Positions 33,200 through 44,567 of a DNA stretch of 64,000 nucleotides are shown one piece after another; the first letter of the stretch is position 1, and each line of letters begins with the position of its first letter. Source of the stretch: Myxocyprinus asiaticus (taxonomy: Eukaryota > Chordata > Actinopteri > Cypriniformes > Catostomidae). The DNA lies in the NCBI RefSeq assembly GCF_019703515.2, contig NC_059368.1, positions 36,099,831 to 36,163,830 on the forward strand, read 5' to 3'. The notes below the pieces were generated by a model that saw only the letters and a list, made by a program, of their open reading frames with translations, was not told the DNA's origin and ran no database searches. Made by a program: the position numbers and the translations under genes.

Positions 33200-35200
33200 A
33201 CTTAACAAGTCGATGGTTAAGGGCTGTCTGGTATCAGAGTGAGCAGGTTGAGATTTTTGGATGTCTTTGATGAGGAGCGAGACTTGATGATTACTTATTG
33301 TGGGAGCGGACTTGCAGAAGATTAATTTATAAAAAGAAATGAATGCTGCTCAGATAGCCTTTAATAGTCCCAGCTTGAAAACCTTTGAAATGGTTGAGAT
33401 AGGAAACGGAGGAGGAGATGGATAGTAAGGAAAAATCTGGAAATGGCAATTTGTAGATTTTGTGGAATTGTTTGAAATATTTCCAAGCGGACCAATATAT
33501 TTGGAGATTTCTAGAGGAAATAGCTAGAATTATTGAGTTGAGTGATGCGTTATGGGGAAGTTTGAGGGGATGATTTACACCAATATCAGCTGTGAATAAG
33601 GAGGTACCGGGGTTGGAGTCAGGTCTGCCTCGGGTGCCAATGCTCTGAAAAAGTGAATTGGTTACAGGCTGAGATCCAAATTAAGTGCCTTAGTAAAGGC
33701 ATCAATTCAGAGGAATGGGAAGGACCTTTTATTGATGCACTGAACTGTAGCTTGGTTATCGCAGTGGACTAAAATGCTTTTTGAAGTCCATTCTTCCCCC
33801 TCAAAAAAGCTGTGACTACAAGAGGATACAATCCGAACAGGGTAGTGAAAGCTGCGAATTGCAGGACACTCGAGAGCTCGAGAGGCCAAGTGGATGCAAA
33901 CCAGCTGCCATGGTAATATCCTTTTAAAATGTTACGCATTAGTCCTATGGGCGACCTTGGAATGGACTGATCAAAAAGCCTGATTCCACTTTCTTATTTA
34001 TAAGATTATCTACTACCTCCGGTTCGGCGAGCACAAGGAGAATGTTCGTAGAGGGTATACTCTTTAGTCCGGGATTAAAGCCAAGTTTAAAACCGGACAG
34101 CCAATAATTGGTGAAGAGAGTGTCAGGATGATTCACTAAATCTTTAGGGAGGTAAGGAATATTAACAGGAGAGACAAATATTTTTTAAGATCTTTATTTT
34201 TCTCTGGCTTCAAGACAGGACAGATAGAGCGGGCATGTGTGCCGCTGCAATAATTACAAACATGCAGAAAACAACAGCACTGCCTAGTACAACTGAAATC
34301 ATTGAAATTATTGCAAACTTGTCTGCCTGTGGAAAAGTGAACAACTCCGCCCTTGGAATCATAACTGGCTTGAGAATTGGAAAGATTGTTCGAAGGGTGT
34401 GGGACATAGCTTGTATATTTGACTGGGTTTGGGTTGATCAGAGGACTGGATGTTGTTGGGAGGTCAGATGATCTACATACTGCGCTTGAAATGCTACAGC
34501 AACCTAACAAAACCTTGCTGTGGAGGTCTATGTCCAGAGCTCCCCAGTATGGAAACTGGTTCCACTGAGCTAGTCGCATTAATCAGAGAACAGTTTATGA
34601 GATGTATAAAAATGACTCCCGCCATAGGATAGAGCAAGTTCGGCAATAATAGACATAAAATCATTCAATTTGCGACGCCTATGGGGAAATAATGAGCAAA
34701 TGACTTCAGTGAAACAACCAAAAGCGAGGCAGATATCTGCCAGGGAGAGCACGTGTGACGAGCTTGTAGAAGTGCTTTTTAGAGTGACTGAAATATCTCA
34801 GAAATCTATTGAGCGATTTGAATCATTGGTGGGGAAGAGATAAGGGGGCAGAGAGGTCTGTATCAGCACATGAAAGGATTTGGGCTCGTAGATTGTTAGA
34901 GACTGGTGGAGACTCCATGGCAGCGGCGTTTGGGGGAACGGCATGAGGGGTTGCTGTGTAGAGGATTTAAGAAGAGGGGCAAGCTGGCAGCGAAGTGATA
35001 GATGGAAATTGAGCCAGAACCGTTGCCAATTTAGTAGGCAACCTCAAGCTAGGGTCGGTTCCTGAGACAGGCAGATTAGCAGGACAGGGAGGGGTAGACA
35101 GGGCTGAAACAGGAAAACCCGGAACTGGTGCGGTTGTCGCTTGCTGAGGCAGCCTCACGCTAGGTTCTGCTCCGATTACCGGGAGGTAAGGCAACAAAAG
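33200..35200 (-). mobile_element. Ngaro-like tyrosine-recombinase retroelement, internally deleted
   Basis: On the minus strand, in order: a Gag-like region with a Cys/His knuckle (CNNFNDFSC ... CFLHVCNYCSGTHARSIC, about 34330-34220); the start of the RT polyprotein (NPGLKSIPSTNILLV, VESGFLISPFQGRP, 34130-33950); a jump straight to the end of RNase H (ELSSVLQFAAFTTLFGLYPLVV, LVHCDNQATVQCIN, about 33900-33730); and a recombinase core-binding-like region (about 33560-33280). The RT palm is missing. Frames are broken throughout. Gag knuckle and gene order point to Ngaro rather than DIRS1, with moderate certainty. Confidence 0.72.
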
Positions 35201-35418
35201 AGGGTTGGAGATTTGTATAGGCGGATCCTCAGAAGTGGATCATAATCAGAATGAGCTTTATTGTCAAGTATGCTTACACATAAAGGAATTTGTCTTGGTG
35301 ACAGAAGCTTCCAGTGCACAAACAATACAACAACAAGACAGAGATAATAATAATAAATAAAAAAAATTGAATAAAAAGTTAATAGAAAATATACGTATAT
35401 ATAGAAATACACAATAAG

Positions 35419-35423
<5 letters not shown>

Positions 35424-35466
<43 letters not shown>
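35424..35466. repeat. (TA)n microsatellite
   Basis: About 21 TA units directly abutting the left end of the Tc1-derived element, which uses TA targets. Confidence 0.95.
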
Positions 35467-35469
<3 letters not shown>

Positions 35470-35885
35470 TACTGTGCAAAAGTTTTAGGCACTTGTGAAA
35501 AATGTTGCATAGTGAGGATTTCTTCAAAAGTAGTGCCATAATTAGTTTTCATTTTTCAGTTAACGTCATCCACAGTCTAGTAAACATAAAAAAAGCTAAA
35601 TCAATATTTGGTGTGACCAACTTTGCCTTCAAAACAGCACCAATTCTCCTAGGGACACCTGGACACAGTTTTTCTTGATTGTTGGCAGATAGGATGTTCC
35701 AAGCTTCATGGAGATTTCGCCACATTTCTTCAATATTTTTTTAGGCTGTCTCAATTGCTTCTGTCTCTTCATGTAATCCCAGACAGACTCGATGTTCAGT
35801 GGGGGTCTCTGTGGGGCCATGCCATCTGTTGCAGGGCTACATGTTCTTCTATTCTACTCTATCCTATTTGCAGAAGGAATGTTTG

Positions 35886-36344
35886 TGTAACAATGCTGAC
35901 AATGACAGGCAGATGAAGACAATGAAATGAAGAACACAGGTGCAGTTTATTTACATGAAGAGTGATATCCAAACGTGAAACCAAAACAAAACAAACATGA
36001 ACTTGACTTGACTAAACTTGACTTAGCTTAAACAATGTTACATAAAAACTACCAAGAGACAAGAGACAATGGCAAACACAAGGGCTTAAATACACAGACA
36101 TGGGTAACAAGTAAACAAGACAACCAATCACAAGACTGAACTAATAATAAGACAATGAACCATGAACCAATGACATAACAAGACTGATGAGATAACAAGA
36201 CAATGAACCAATAAAAACAAGACACATATCACATGACCAGGAACACATGAGGAAACAGGAATTCACATGACATGAAACCACATGACCTGAACAGGAATTT
36301 TGAAATAAGACATGAAAAAAAGAACAACACACATAAACGTGACA
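35886..36344 (-). repeat. 3' LTR (minus-strand element)
   Basis: 459 bp, TGTAAC ... GTGACA on the plus strand. Aligns to the other LTR from CAATGACAGGCAGA onward. Confidence 0.85.
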
Positions 36345-36429
36345 TATCCCCCCACTAGGGGCGGCTCCCGACGCCCCAAAACATAAACACAAAACACGGC
36401 CATGGTGACTTGACGTGGCTACATGGCAT

Positions 36430-36880
36430 GACGTGGGAACATGGTACGACAGGATCCTGATTTTGCCATGGTAGGCGTGGATGCTGACTCATTGGCCATG
36501 GCAGGCGTGAGCGCTGGCTTGTAGAGTGGAGGCGGGTCTGGACCGTGGAGCGGAGGCGGGCCTGGACCGTGGAGGATCGCCTGTGACATAGCGTGGAGCA
36601 GTCCCAGGCGTTGCTGTGACATGGCGTGGAGCAGGATCAGGCGTTGCTTTGACATGGCATGGAGCAGGCTCAGGATCTGGAGCAGAAGGTGGCGCAAACT
36701 CTGCGACCATGACATGGGACCAGGGCTCGGCATCCGCCTCCCCCACAGTGAACGTAGAACCACTTATCTGCAGGGCAAGGTCGATATACTGAGCCAGATT
36801 GAGGGGACTGCGACTGCCAGGCAACAGGGAAGAGCTTGGCTCATTCAATCCCACCCGGAAAATGTCCTTAAAGGCGACTA
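36430..36880 (-). pseudogene. Gag-like fragment of the LTR element
   Basis: The minus strand reads FKDIFRVGLNEPSSSLLPG, then LNLAQYIDLALQISGSTFTVGEADAE, then a Pro/His-rich repetitive tail (CHVKATPDPAPRHVTATPG). The AQYIDLALQ segment resembles retrotransposon Gag matrix/capsid-type sequences of fish LTR elements. No start of its own: the frame enters from the LTR. Confidence 0.65.
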
Positions 36881-37428
36881 CAATGACAGGCAGACGAAGA
36901 CGTTGAAGTGAAGAACCCAGGTGCAGTTTATTTACATGAAGAGTGATATCCAAACGTGAAACCAAAACAAAACATGAACTTCACTTGACTTGACTATAAA
37001 ACATGGACATGGACATGGACATGGACATGGACTCGACTCGACTCGACTCGACTCGACTCGACTCGACTCGACTCGACTTAGCTTAAACAACGTTACATAA
37101 ACAATACCTGACAAGAGACAATGGCAAACATGAGGGCTTAAATACACAGACATGGGTAACAAGTAAACAAGACAACCAATCACAAGACTGAACTAATAAC
37201 AAGACAATGAACCATGAACCAATGACATAAAAAGACTGATAATGAGATAACAAGACAATGAACCAATGAAAACAAGACACATGAACATGGAGGGGAACAG
37301 GATATCATATGACCAGGAACACATAAGGAAACAGAAAATCACATGACATGAAACCACATGACCTGAACAGGAACAGGAACTTTAAAATAAAAGACATGAA
37401 AACAAGAACAACACACATAAACGTGACA
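36881..37428 (-). repeat. 5' LTR (minus-strand element), truncated and expanded
   Basis: Lacks the first ~15 bases present at the outer end of the other LTR. It is longer because of simple-repeat growth: ATGGAC units at 37003-37032 followed by about nine GACTC units to 37078. The other LTR has only an irregular ACTTGACTT motif there. Confidence 0.85.
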
Positions 37429-37552
37429 GTTTTGGAGTCTAAAATGTATATTACATATTGACACACTACAGCTAAAGATATAAATAACCATCTTAAGACA
37501 AATGTTTTTGTTAAACATCTTATGTGCCTAAGACTTTTGCACAGTACTGTAT

Positions 37553-39939
37553 ATATATATGACAACCCCGGGACGACGTTAGCGGTTCAGCAGCTGTATT
37601 GGTGGAAGGGGACTCGGCCCTGTATTCGGTGGGCTGTGATGGAGTCTAGGGGAGTTCGAAGAATTATTCATCGGATGGGAATAGTTCTATTTCGGACATG
37701 TTTGAAGCTTGAAGGCGGGATCAAATGCTGGAAGAACTGTCACAGGACAAAGGTAAGTGACGGCTTATATATGCTTACTCTAGCATTGTGATTTGTTGGA
37801 TCAAACCTGTGGTTGATTTCAGTGATTTATTTCTTCTCACACAATTACATAATTTCAACGCAAATCAATTTATATCTCCATGTATTTATTTATTTGGTTA
37901 GTAGCCATGTAATAAGCAGGATAATGAACAGTCAGCCGGTTGTTAAATCAAAATAAATCCCTTCAGGTTGATACAAGACCCTGTTGGGGTTTATTTTGCG
38001 ATAACAGCTGGCTAACTGTATATTATCCCTTACATAACTATCTCATTATTATAAGGAAATATGTTCTTTTTATGACATAATACTGTGTCTTGTTATTACG
38101 AGAAAAGATGTTGTTTTTACAACATAATTGAGTAAAAATATATATATATTTAAGTATATAAGTACGTGGCAGCATTGCGCCACCGTAAAATTGAAATATG
38201 TTATATGATCGTAACCTTCACCAACAGTTTTGGAGATTCCGGTCTTTCCCCATTCAAGTAGATAGGTGCAGTGCTTGTACACCGCTTGTTTGCATAGAAA
38301 AATAGCTGGCCAGCTTGCCCGAGAGCGTTCCAAAGATGGCGGCGAGTGAAATGGCTTGCCTTGAAAGGGACTTTTTGTTTTAGCTTTTGAGTATGTTCAC
38401 ATAGACACTGAAACATACAACACTGACATACAGCATCTCTAATGTGTTAATCTCTTTACATTTGAACACATTTAGAGATGTTCAAATGTTTATGAATCCC
38501 TTTATTGAATCCATGGAATTAATTGGTGGATGTCATTAATTATAATCTTAATGTCCAATGCCATCTCATTTCTTTAATGCAGTTTTTTTGCATATACCTC
38601 ATTTGACTAACAGTTTCATTCTTTTCTGTGTGATTTTTGGTGCCGTATTTAACTTTAAAATGCTAAAACATATAAAAATTCTATCATCATTGAATCACTT
38701 AATAATTTATTTATTTATTTGTGGCATGACGCTAAATGAGTTTTCAGAATATACTACGGTTAAAAAATCGACAAAAGCACAAACACATATAGGCATACAT
38801 TCATGTACATTGACAAAAAGGATCTAAACATAATCAATTCTATAGTGCGCTATAATCTTCTCTTCAAGAAGTGTTATGACACAGGTTTTACAATAGTGAT
38901 GTCAAATGCCATTGGCTCTTACGTTTTGAACAGAATTGTGCTACGTGATTTAGAAGTGGAATTTCTTAATTTATTTATTTATCTTTTTAAACCCACCCAA
39001 ATCATTTCGAACCATCCTAAATTTTGTCCAGCTGCCCAAGCACATTTTCCTCACACAACTGCCCAATTTTATGGGAAACCACCCAATCCAGCAACATAGC
39101 GCTAGAATTCTGCAATTAATGTTTTTGCTTTACTAAACATCTGTGCAGTCAGGGTTTATAAATTACATTTTAGTAACCCTATGTTGTACCCTAATGCTGA
39201 ATTAAAAAGCACACACAGTCCACAGTAGAACATCTCTTATTAATATTTTGAACATTATGAGCTAGAAGCTATAGAAAGTAATTTATTCACTCAGGGTCTT
39301 TTCAGCTGCTTTATGGTATTCACACAATCATTTTGACAGAGTTTCAGGTAACACACTTACACCCACTATCAAATGACGTTCTAGGCCTCTTTGATATGTG
39401 CCTGACATGTGCCACAGCAGCAAAATTCTCATCAATTATGATGCTCTTGGGTCTTTACATCTGCCTCTCTGAATCCAACTATAATTTGGCTCAGACGTTT
39501 TCCAGGTTTCACAAGTCAAGACCGTGCGTCTGCATTCTTTCTCTCCATCCACCGGAATCTGTTTACCATTATGGTGTTTCACAAGAAGTCATCCATAATC
39601 TTCATGGAAAAAGGTCACATGCTGGTCATACATATGTGTGTAGTGTGTACTGTTCTTGTCTACACTGTTCAGCCTCAGTACTAACAATTACTCCCTGCTT
39701 TTTCTGTCCAGTATAAGGGTTTTACCTCATGACAGATGGTAATTGTCACAAATGCAGAAAGTATCATTTAAACCTCACTGTCTTTTGTGGTGATTGTGCA
39801 CTTTACACCTCAAATTTTTATAGTTGAGATCGATGAACACGTTTTATTTGGGAGATTTACACACAATGTTTAATATTACAATTATTGGCATATTTACACA
39901 AATGTTTCATCTTTACCTAGTTTCTTTTAATAAATCTTA
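37553..39939. other. Intergenic, includes hairpin-ended repeat copy B
   Basis: 38030-38183 is the inverted match of the repeat at 27253-27460, ending GTGGCAGCATTGCGCCAC. A 127-codon frame at 39333-39716 has no recognisable motif and is not called a gene. Confidence 0.5.
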
Positions 39940-40560
39940 TTTCATTAATGTTATTTTCATAGTTTATGTCTTTTTGTTAAAGAAGTAGTTATTTCTAGAT
40001 ATTAATAATGAATTATTTATCATTATTCACTCTCAGATCAATGCATTAATAAAGTCCATTAACAGCGCTGAAATCCACGGTGGCGGCTACGTTGATAAAA
40101 TCAACCCTGATTGGTTCTTGTATGTCTCGTGATTAAACGTCATGACATCATGTTCCAAGAACCAATGTCACAAGAACCAGTGATCTCGCAAGAACTGTGT
40201 CGCTTTATCTTATTTTATTTTATTCTGTTTAATTTTATATATATATTTTTTTTATTTCATTAATGTTATCTTCGTAATTATATCTTTTTGTTAAAGAAAT
40301 AGTTCACCCAAATTGATGGTGAGTCATCATTTACTTCTGTTCCAAACCTGTATGACATTCTTTCTTCTGCAGAACAAGAAAGGGGATGATTTAATGATAA
40401 TTTCATGAGTTCAATTCAACTGCAGTACATAGTAACTGACATTAATGCTTAATAAAGCTCCAAAAAGTGACAAAAAATTGGTTCATGACCATAGGTCAAG
40501 ACGTCATCTCACAAGAACCATGTGCTACTTTATCCTTTTTAATTTTTTGTACTCTTGTTA
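39940..40560. repeat. Direct duplication plus foldback MITE end
   Basis: TTTCATTAATGTTATTTTCATAG...TTTTTGTTAAAGAA at 39940-39985 recurs at 40255-40300. The intervening TCACAAGAACCA...CGCTTTATC block recurs in decayed form near 40500. The second copy leads into AAAGAAATAGTTCACCC, the left arm of the foldback MITE subfamily with TTCCAAACCTGTATGAC (40293-40400). Confidence 0.55.
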
Positions 40561-41668
40561 ATGCTGCCAATTTAATCAATTTGCACTACTGTTATTTTAC
40601 TTTGTTTTACTTATTTAGCACAGTTTTGGCAATGTTCTTTTTTTCATGCCATAGAGCACAATAAATTGAGTGAAATTATAAATAAAAGTATGCTTGACTT
40701 TTTTTTTTTTTTTTTTTTGTACTTTTTTTGTACTTTTTTTTTTTTTCATGGTTTCACATATATTTATTTACAACATACAGCATGCATGACCAATCTTTGA
40801 CTTCCTGTACACATTTCCTGTTTGTTTTTTTTTTATATATGTCGGCAGACTGGAGCCAATCAGTTCAGTCGTTCAAAGGCACCCTTATAATAGCAAGTTG
40901 ATTAAAGCACTGGAGGAAAGGGTTGATGGGGCCACTTCAACTTGGCCCAGTTTAAGGGATACCAACACTGTAGACATGTGAACTGTTCTAAAGCCCTGCT
41001 TAAATGTTCACACTGATAAAACTAAGCCAACTGAATCTTCCCTGCTGAAAAATAACATCTTAAACTCTAAGATGGTTTGCTGGACTTAACTGGTTTAAAT
41101 CGGTCTCGCTAGTCTCACGGCCTAGCCAAGCTAAATCAGCTTTGCTGAATCAGCTGGTTGACCACCTGGTCTCCTGTACTGAAAAGTGCCTAAAACCCCT
41201 CTAAAACCAGCCTGACAGATCAGCAAACCAACCAAGGATAGTTTAAGTATTCCCCTGAGTTGTTAAGAGCTTAAAGGCACAAATAAGGGCTTCATAAGAT
41301 TATCATACATTTCATGTTGGCAGTATACTGAGACTAGCTTCTCTTTTTGTTATCTGTGTAATTGAGGAAAAATAATTTTGAGATTTTATCTAATGCTTTA
41401 CTTGTTAAGAAAATAACTTATATTTAGGCATTTGAATGTGGCTGGTACTTTGCTTGTGCTTTAGATGTCATGCCAAGTTCTTTCAGCATGACAAAAAGAA
41501 ATTCAAATAATCAAGAATTAATGTGTTAATAACCATTGCGCCTGTAATTTTACTACCCTTTGGTCCACATAGACAAATTCCTGTAATTTTTCCAGAATGG
41601 AGGAAGTCCAACAGATAATCCAGGAAATGGGCAGAACATAATTAGCAAAACAGCTTTTCTGCTCTCTC

Positions 41669-41764
<96 letters not shown>

Positions 41765-42144
41765 TCCAATGGTAGGATGCAGTTTTAAAGGTATAATTCA
41801 CCCAAAAATAACTGTGTAAGTCAGTGATAATCTTTCGCTCCGTTGCAGCTTTCAAATCAAATATGGTTGATGTCATGACAATTGGTAACAGGACATGCAA
41901 AATGCTGTTTGGGTTTAAGGTGATTGAACATGCCGTAGATTTTTGTAGAGCATATGACTTTTAAAGTCTGTTTCTATTTCAGTGGTGGGGGATATTATCA
42001 ATGACTAGTGACTTCAATCACACAAAGCTTCCTTTTGTGTATGGCTTCAATATGGCTTCAGATGACTTGGAATATAGCATTTGAATCATATGAACTACCT
42101 CTGTTTTTTTGTCATTTTCTCCCAGACATAAAATTTAAATTGCA
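40561..42144. other. Intergenic, repeats only
   Basis: A poly-T tract (about 40700-40746), a degenerate CCAGC/GCTGGT-type repeat (41060-41240), a (CT)n/(CTAT)n microsatellite (41667-41762) and a short foldback MITE end (GGTATAATTCACCCAAAAATAAC, about 41790). No gene seen. Confidence 0.55.
41667..41762. repeat. (CT)n with internal (CTAT)n
   Basis: About 95 bases of CT dinucleotides interrupted by four CTAT units. Confidence 0.95.
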
Positions 42145-42148
42145 TTAA

Positions 42149-42686
42149 TGGATTAGTTCACCCAAAAATTAAAATTATCTCGTTATTCACTTATCCTGAT
42201 GCCATCCCAGATGTGTATGACTATGTCTATCTTCAGCAGAACCCAATTTAGATTTTTAGAAAAATGTAGGTCCTTATAATGCAAGTAAACAGGTGCCATC
42301 AGGCTGCTGTCTATTTGACGGTACAAAAGACATATTTAAGCAGCATAAAAGTAATCCACACGACACCAGTCAATCAATTAATGTCTTCATTAATTAATTA
42401 ATTAATGTTTCTTACACAACCAATTGATTTACTTCAAAAGACATTAATTGATCAACTGAAGTCATGTGGATTACATTTATACTGCCTAAATATGCCTTTT
42501 GGACCATCAAATAGCCAGCAGCCTGATGGCACCCATTTTCTTACATTATAAGGACCAACAGAGCTTCAACATTTTTCAAAAAATCTTAATTTGTGTTCTG
42601 CTGAAGAAAGACAGTCATACACATCTGGGATGGCATCAGAGTAAGTGAATAATGAGAGAATTTTCATTTTTGGGTGAACTATTCCT
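42149..42686. mobile_element. Foldback TTAA-type MITE, complete copy
   Basis: Flanked by TTAA (42145-42148 and 42687-42690). Arms carry CACCCAAAAATTAAAATTATC / GATGCCATCCCAGATGTG and their complements, meeting at an AATTAATTAATT centre near 42400. No coding capacity. Confidence 0.85.
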
Positions 42687-42690
42687 TTAA

Positions 42691-44420
42691 CTACAAACCT
42701 CACGAAGTTGTGCTTCCTTCAGTTCTCGCTTCTCTGAACACAAAAAAAAATTTCCTATGGCAGCAAACTCTTTACTCTGTCTCATTAGCTCAAGAGTTAT
42801 GTGTAACTCAGGCAGTTGCATTCGTCGGCCGTCCCTCTGTTCACCGTCAATAACATGACTGCTGCACATACTACAGGAGTATTACAAACCCAGCAGTACA
42901 TCCAGACACTCCTGCTGTCAGACAATCACAAATGATCTCAGGTGCCTTGAGCTATTTTAAAACAAATACCGATTCATGCTTCATTCAGTTGCTCTCATTT
43001 ATAAACAGATCAAAAGACAATTACATATTAGATCCATGATGAATATGGGGGCAGTTGAGCAGACATGAAGAAGATACTGGAAAGCAAAACAAGAAATACT
43101 TAATTCTTGTTAATAATAATTGTTCATTAGTACATCAAGCTGTTGTTTTGTTCACAGTGCACTTGGAGGTGTTCATTGAAGTCTATTGGATCTACAGTCA
43201 AACACCTGTTTTGTTCGGAATTTTGATTATTGTTTCACAGTTAATGGTGCAAGTACTACTTGGACAAAAAAAGTATGACTTTCCACTGAAGTTTTTTTTT
43301 TTTTTTTTTTTTTTTTGCTTTGCATTGTAACATTATGTAATGCCTTGCTAAAGTATGGGAGTCTGATGCAAAACAAACAAGATGCTGACTTGTGATTGTT
43401 CTTGATTACCAACATCCAATGCACTGATTAGTTCCCTGTCTGGGTTTCCCTCCTGGCCCCCTTATCAGACGGCACAACCTTTCCCACAGCCCCTCACAAC
43501 AGGAAACAAGGGTGTGATGGATTCGGTTGGTGAAGTTGCCACAACAAGATCTGTTGTCCATGCTAAAGTTTCTATGAAGACTTGATCACTCTTTGTCCAA
43601 TCATTTCAGGATGGTTGAGCATTTCTACTGATGGGGAATCAGATTTTTTATTTAAAATACTTTTGGGAAGCTGATGTCCTGTGGTGTGATATGCTATACT
43701 CCATCCCACACATTTTGCTTATTGTTTTTTTAAATATTATGCACACATGCTTTTATTACCTCATATTGACTGAAAGACTATGGAATATATCAATTTTTAA
43801 TAAATAAATAATGAAAGAAATGTTGACGAGCTGCACTGAGTTGCACCTGTGACCAGATGAGACAAGCAACTTATCTGTCCACACTGAACATGATAATGTT
43901 GCACGACACTGCACAATCACTGCTAGTCAGAACATATTTGTTGTTTAATGTACAGTTATAACGAGTGGGATTTTGGACAGACATGACGCCGCAAAAATAG
44001 AAATCAAGTGATCAACATAATGGCCTGTTACTTGTCGTGGTTTGTTTTTATTTAGCGGAGTGACTATTTGCACTAGGTGCAAATACTGCAGCACCTGCCA
44101 CACAGTGCGGCTATTTGCACTAAAGTAGTTAGGTGGAAACACTGAAATTAAAGACAAATTGCACACCCCAACGATCGCTTCAATGACGTCATGTATAAAT
44201 ACTCTGTTGATAAGCTTTTCTCGTTCTGACAATCCGGGTTCGGTTCCCCTTTTGTCACAGTTTTCCCCATCCTGTTTCCTGTCTCCACTCTTAATGTTTC
44301 CTTTAATACTAATTATAATAATAAATAAAAATTAATACAAAGGTTGATTTTCTTACAGTGATTTAGTCATGGTGACCGTCGTGGAGTTGAGAGAAAGGTT
44401 TAATACAGGTAAAGATCTTG
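42691..44420. other. Intergenic, no gene seen
   Basis: Short frames only. Poly-T at 43291-43316. ATTTGCACTAGGTGCAAAT near 44066 is a small palindrome. Confidence 0.5.
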
Positions 44421-44567
44421 TTTTACATGAATAATATTGTGGTAACCATGTTTTCTGGCAGAAGCCATAGTTTTAATGCAATTAACCATGGTGTTACTTC
44501 AGTAATATGGTGTAAATATAGTGACCATGTTTTAATTTTGTGGTTACTATGATTTTACTACAAAATA

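Larger units (their letters stand above)
35886..37428 (-). mobile_element. Non-autonomous LTR retrotransposon
   Basis: Two direct repeats, 35886-36344 and 36881-37428, flank a 536-bp interior. The outer borders are TG...CA. A 5-bp duplication with one mismatch flanks it: GTTTG (35881-35885) and GTTTT (37429-37433). A purine-rich tract adjoins the 3' LTR on the minus strand (complement TATCCCCCCACTAGGGG at 36345). The interior codes only a Gag-like segment. The 5' LTR runs directly into Gag with no primer-binding site, so the element is defective. Confidence 0.88.
35467..37552. mobile_element. Internally deleted Tc1-like transposon, copy B, split by an LTR element
   Basis: Left end CAGTACTGTGCAAAAGTTTTAG at 35467; right end CTAAGACTTTTGCACAGTACTG ending near 37552, next to TATATA. 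The left half (35467-35885) includes antisense remains of a transposase C-terminus (NIESVWDYMKRQKQLRQPKK). Without the insert at 35886-37428 it matches the element at 27558-28095. Confidence 0.85.

Noticed and set aside
27253..38183. One 11 kb Polinton-like element bounded by the inverted repeats
   Set aside because: No polymerase, capsid or integrase genes inside; contents are unrelated transposons.
39333..39716. 127-codon open frame
   Set aside because: No motif, no splice context, cysteine-rich composition typical of chance frames in repeats.
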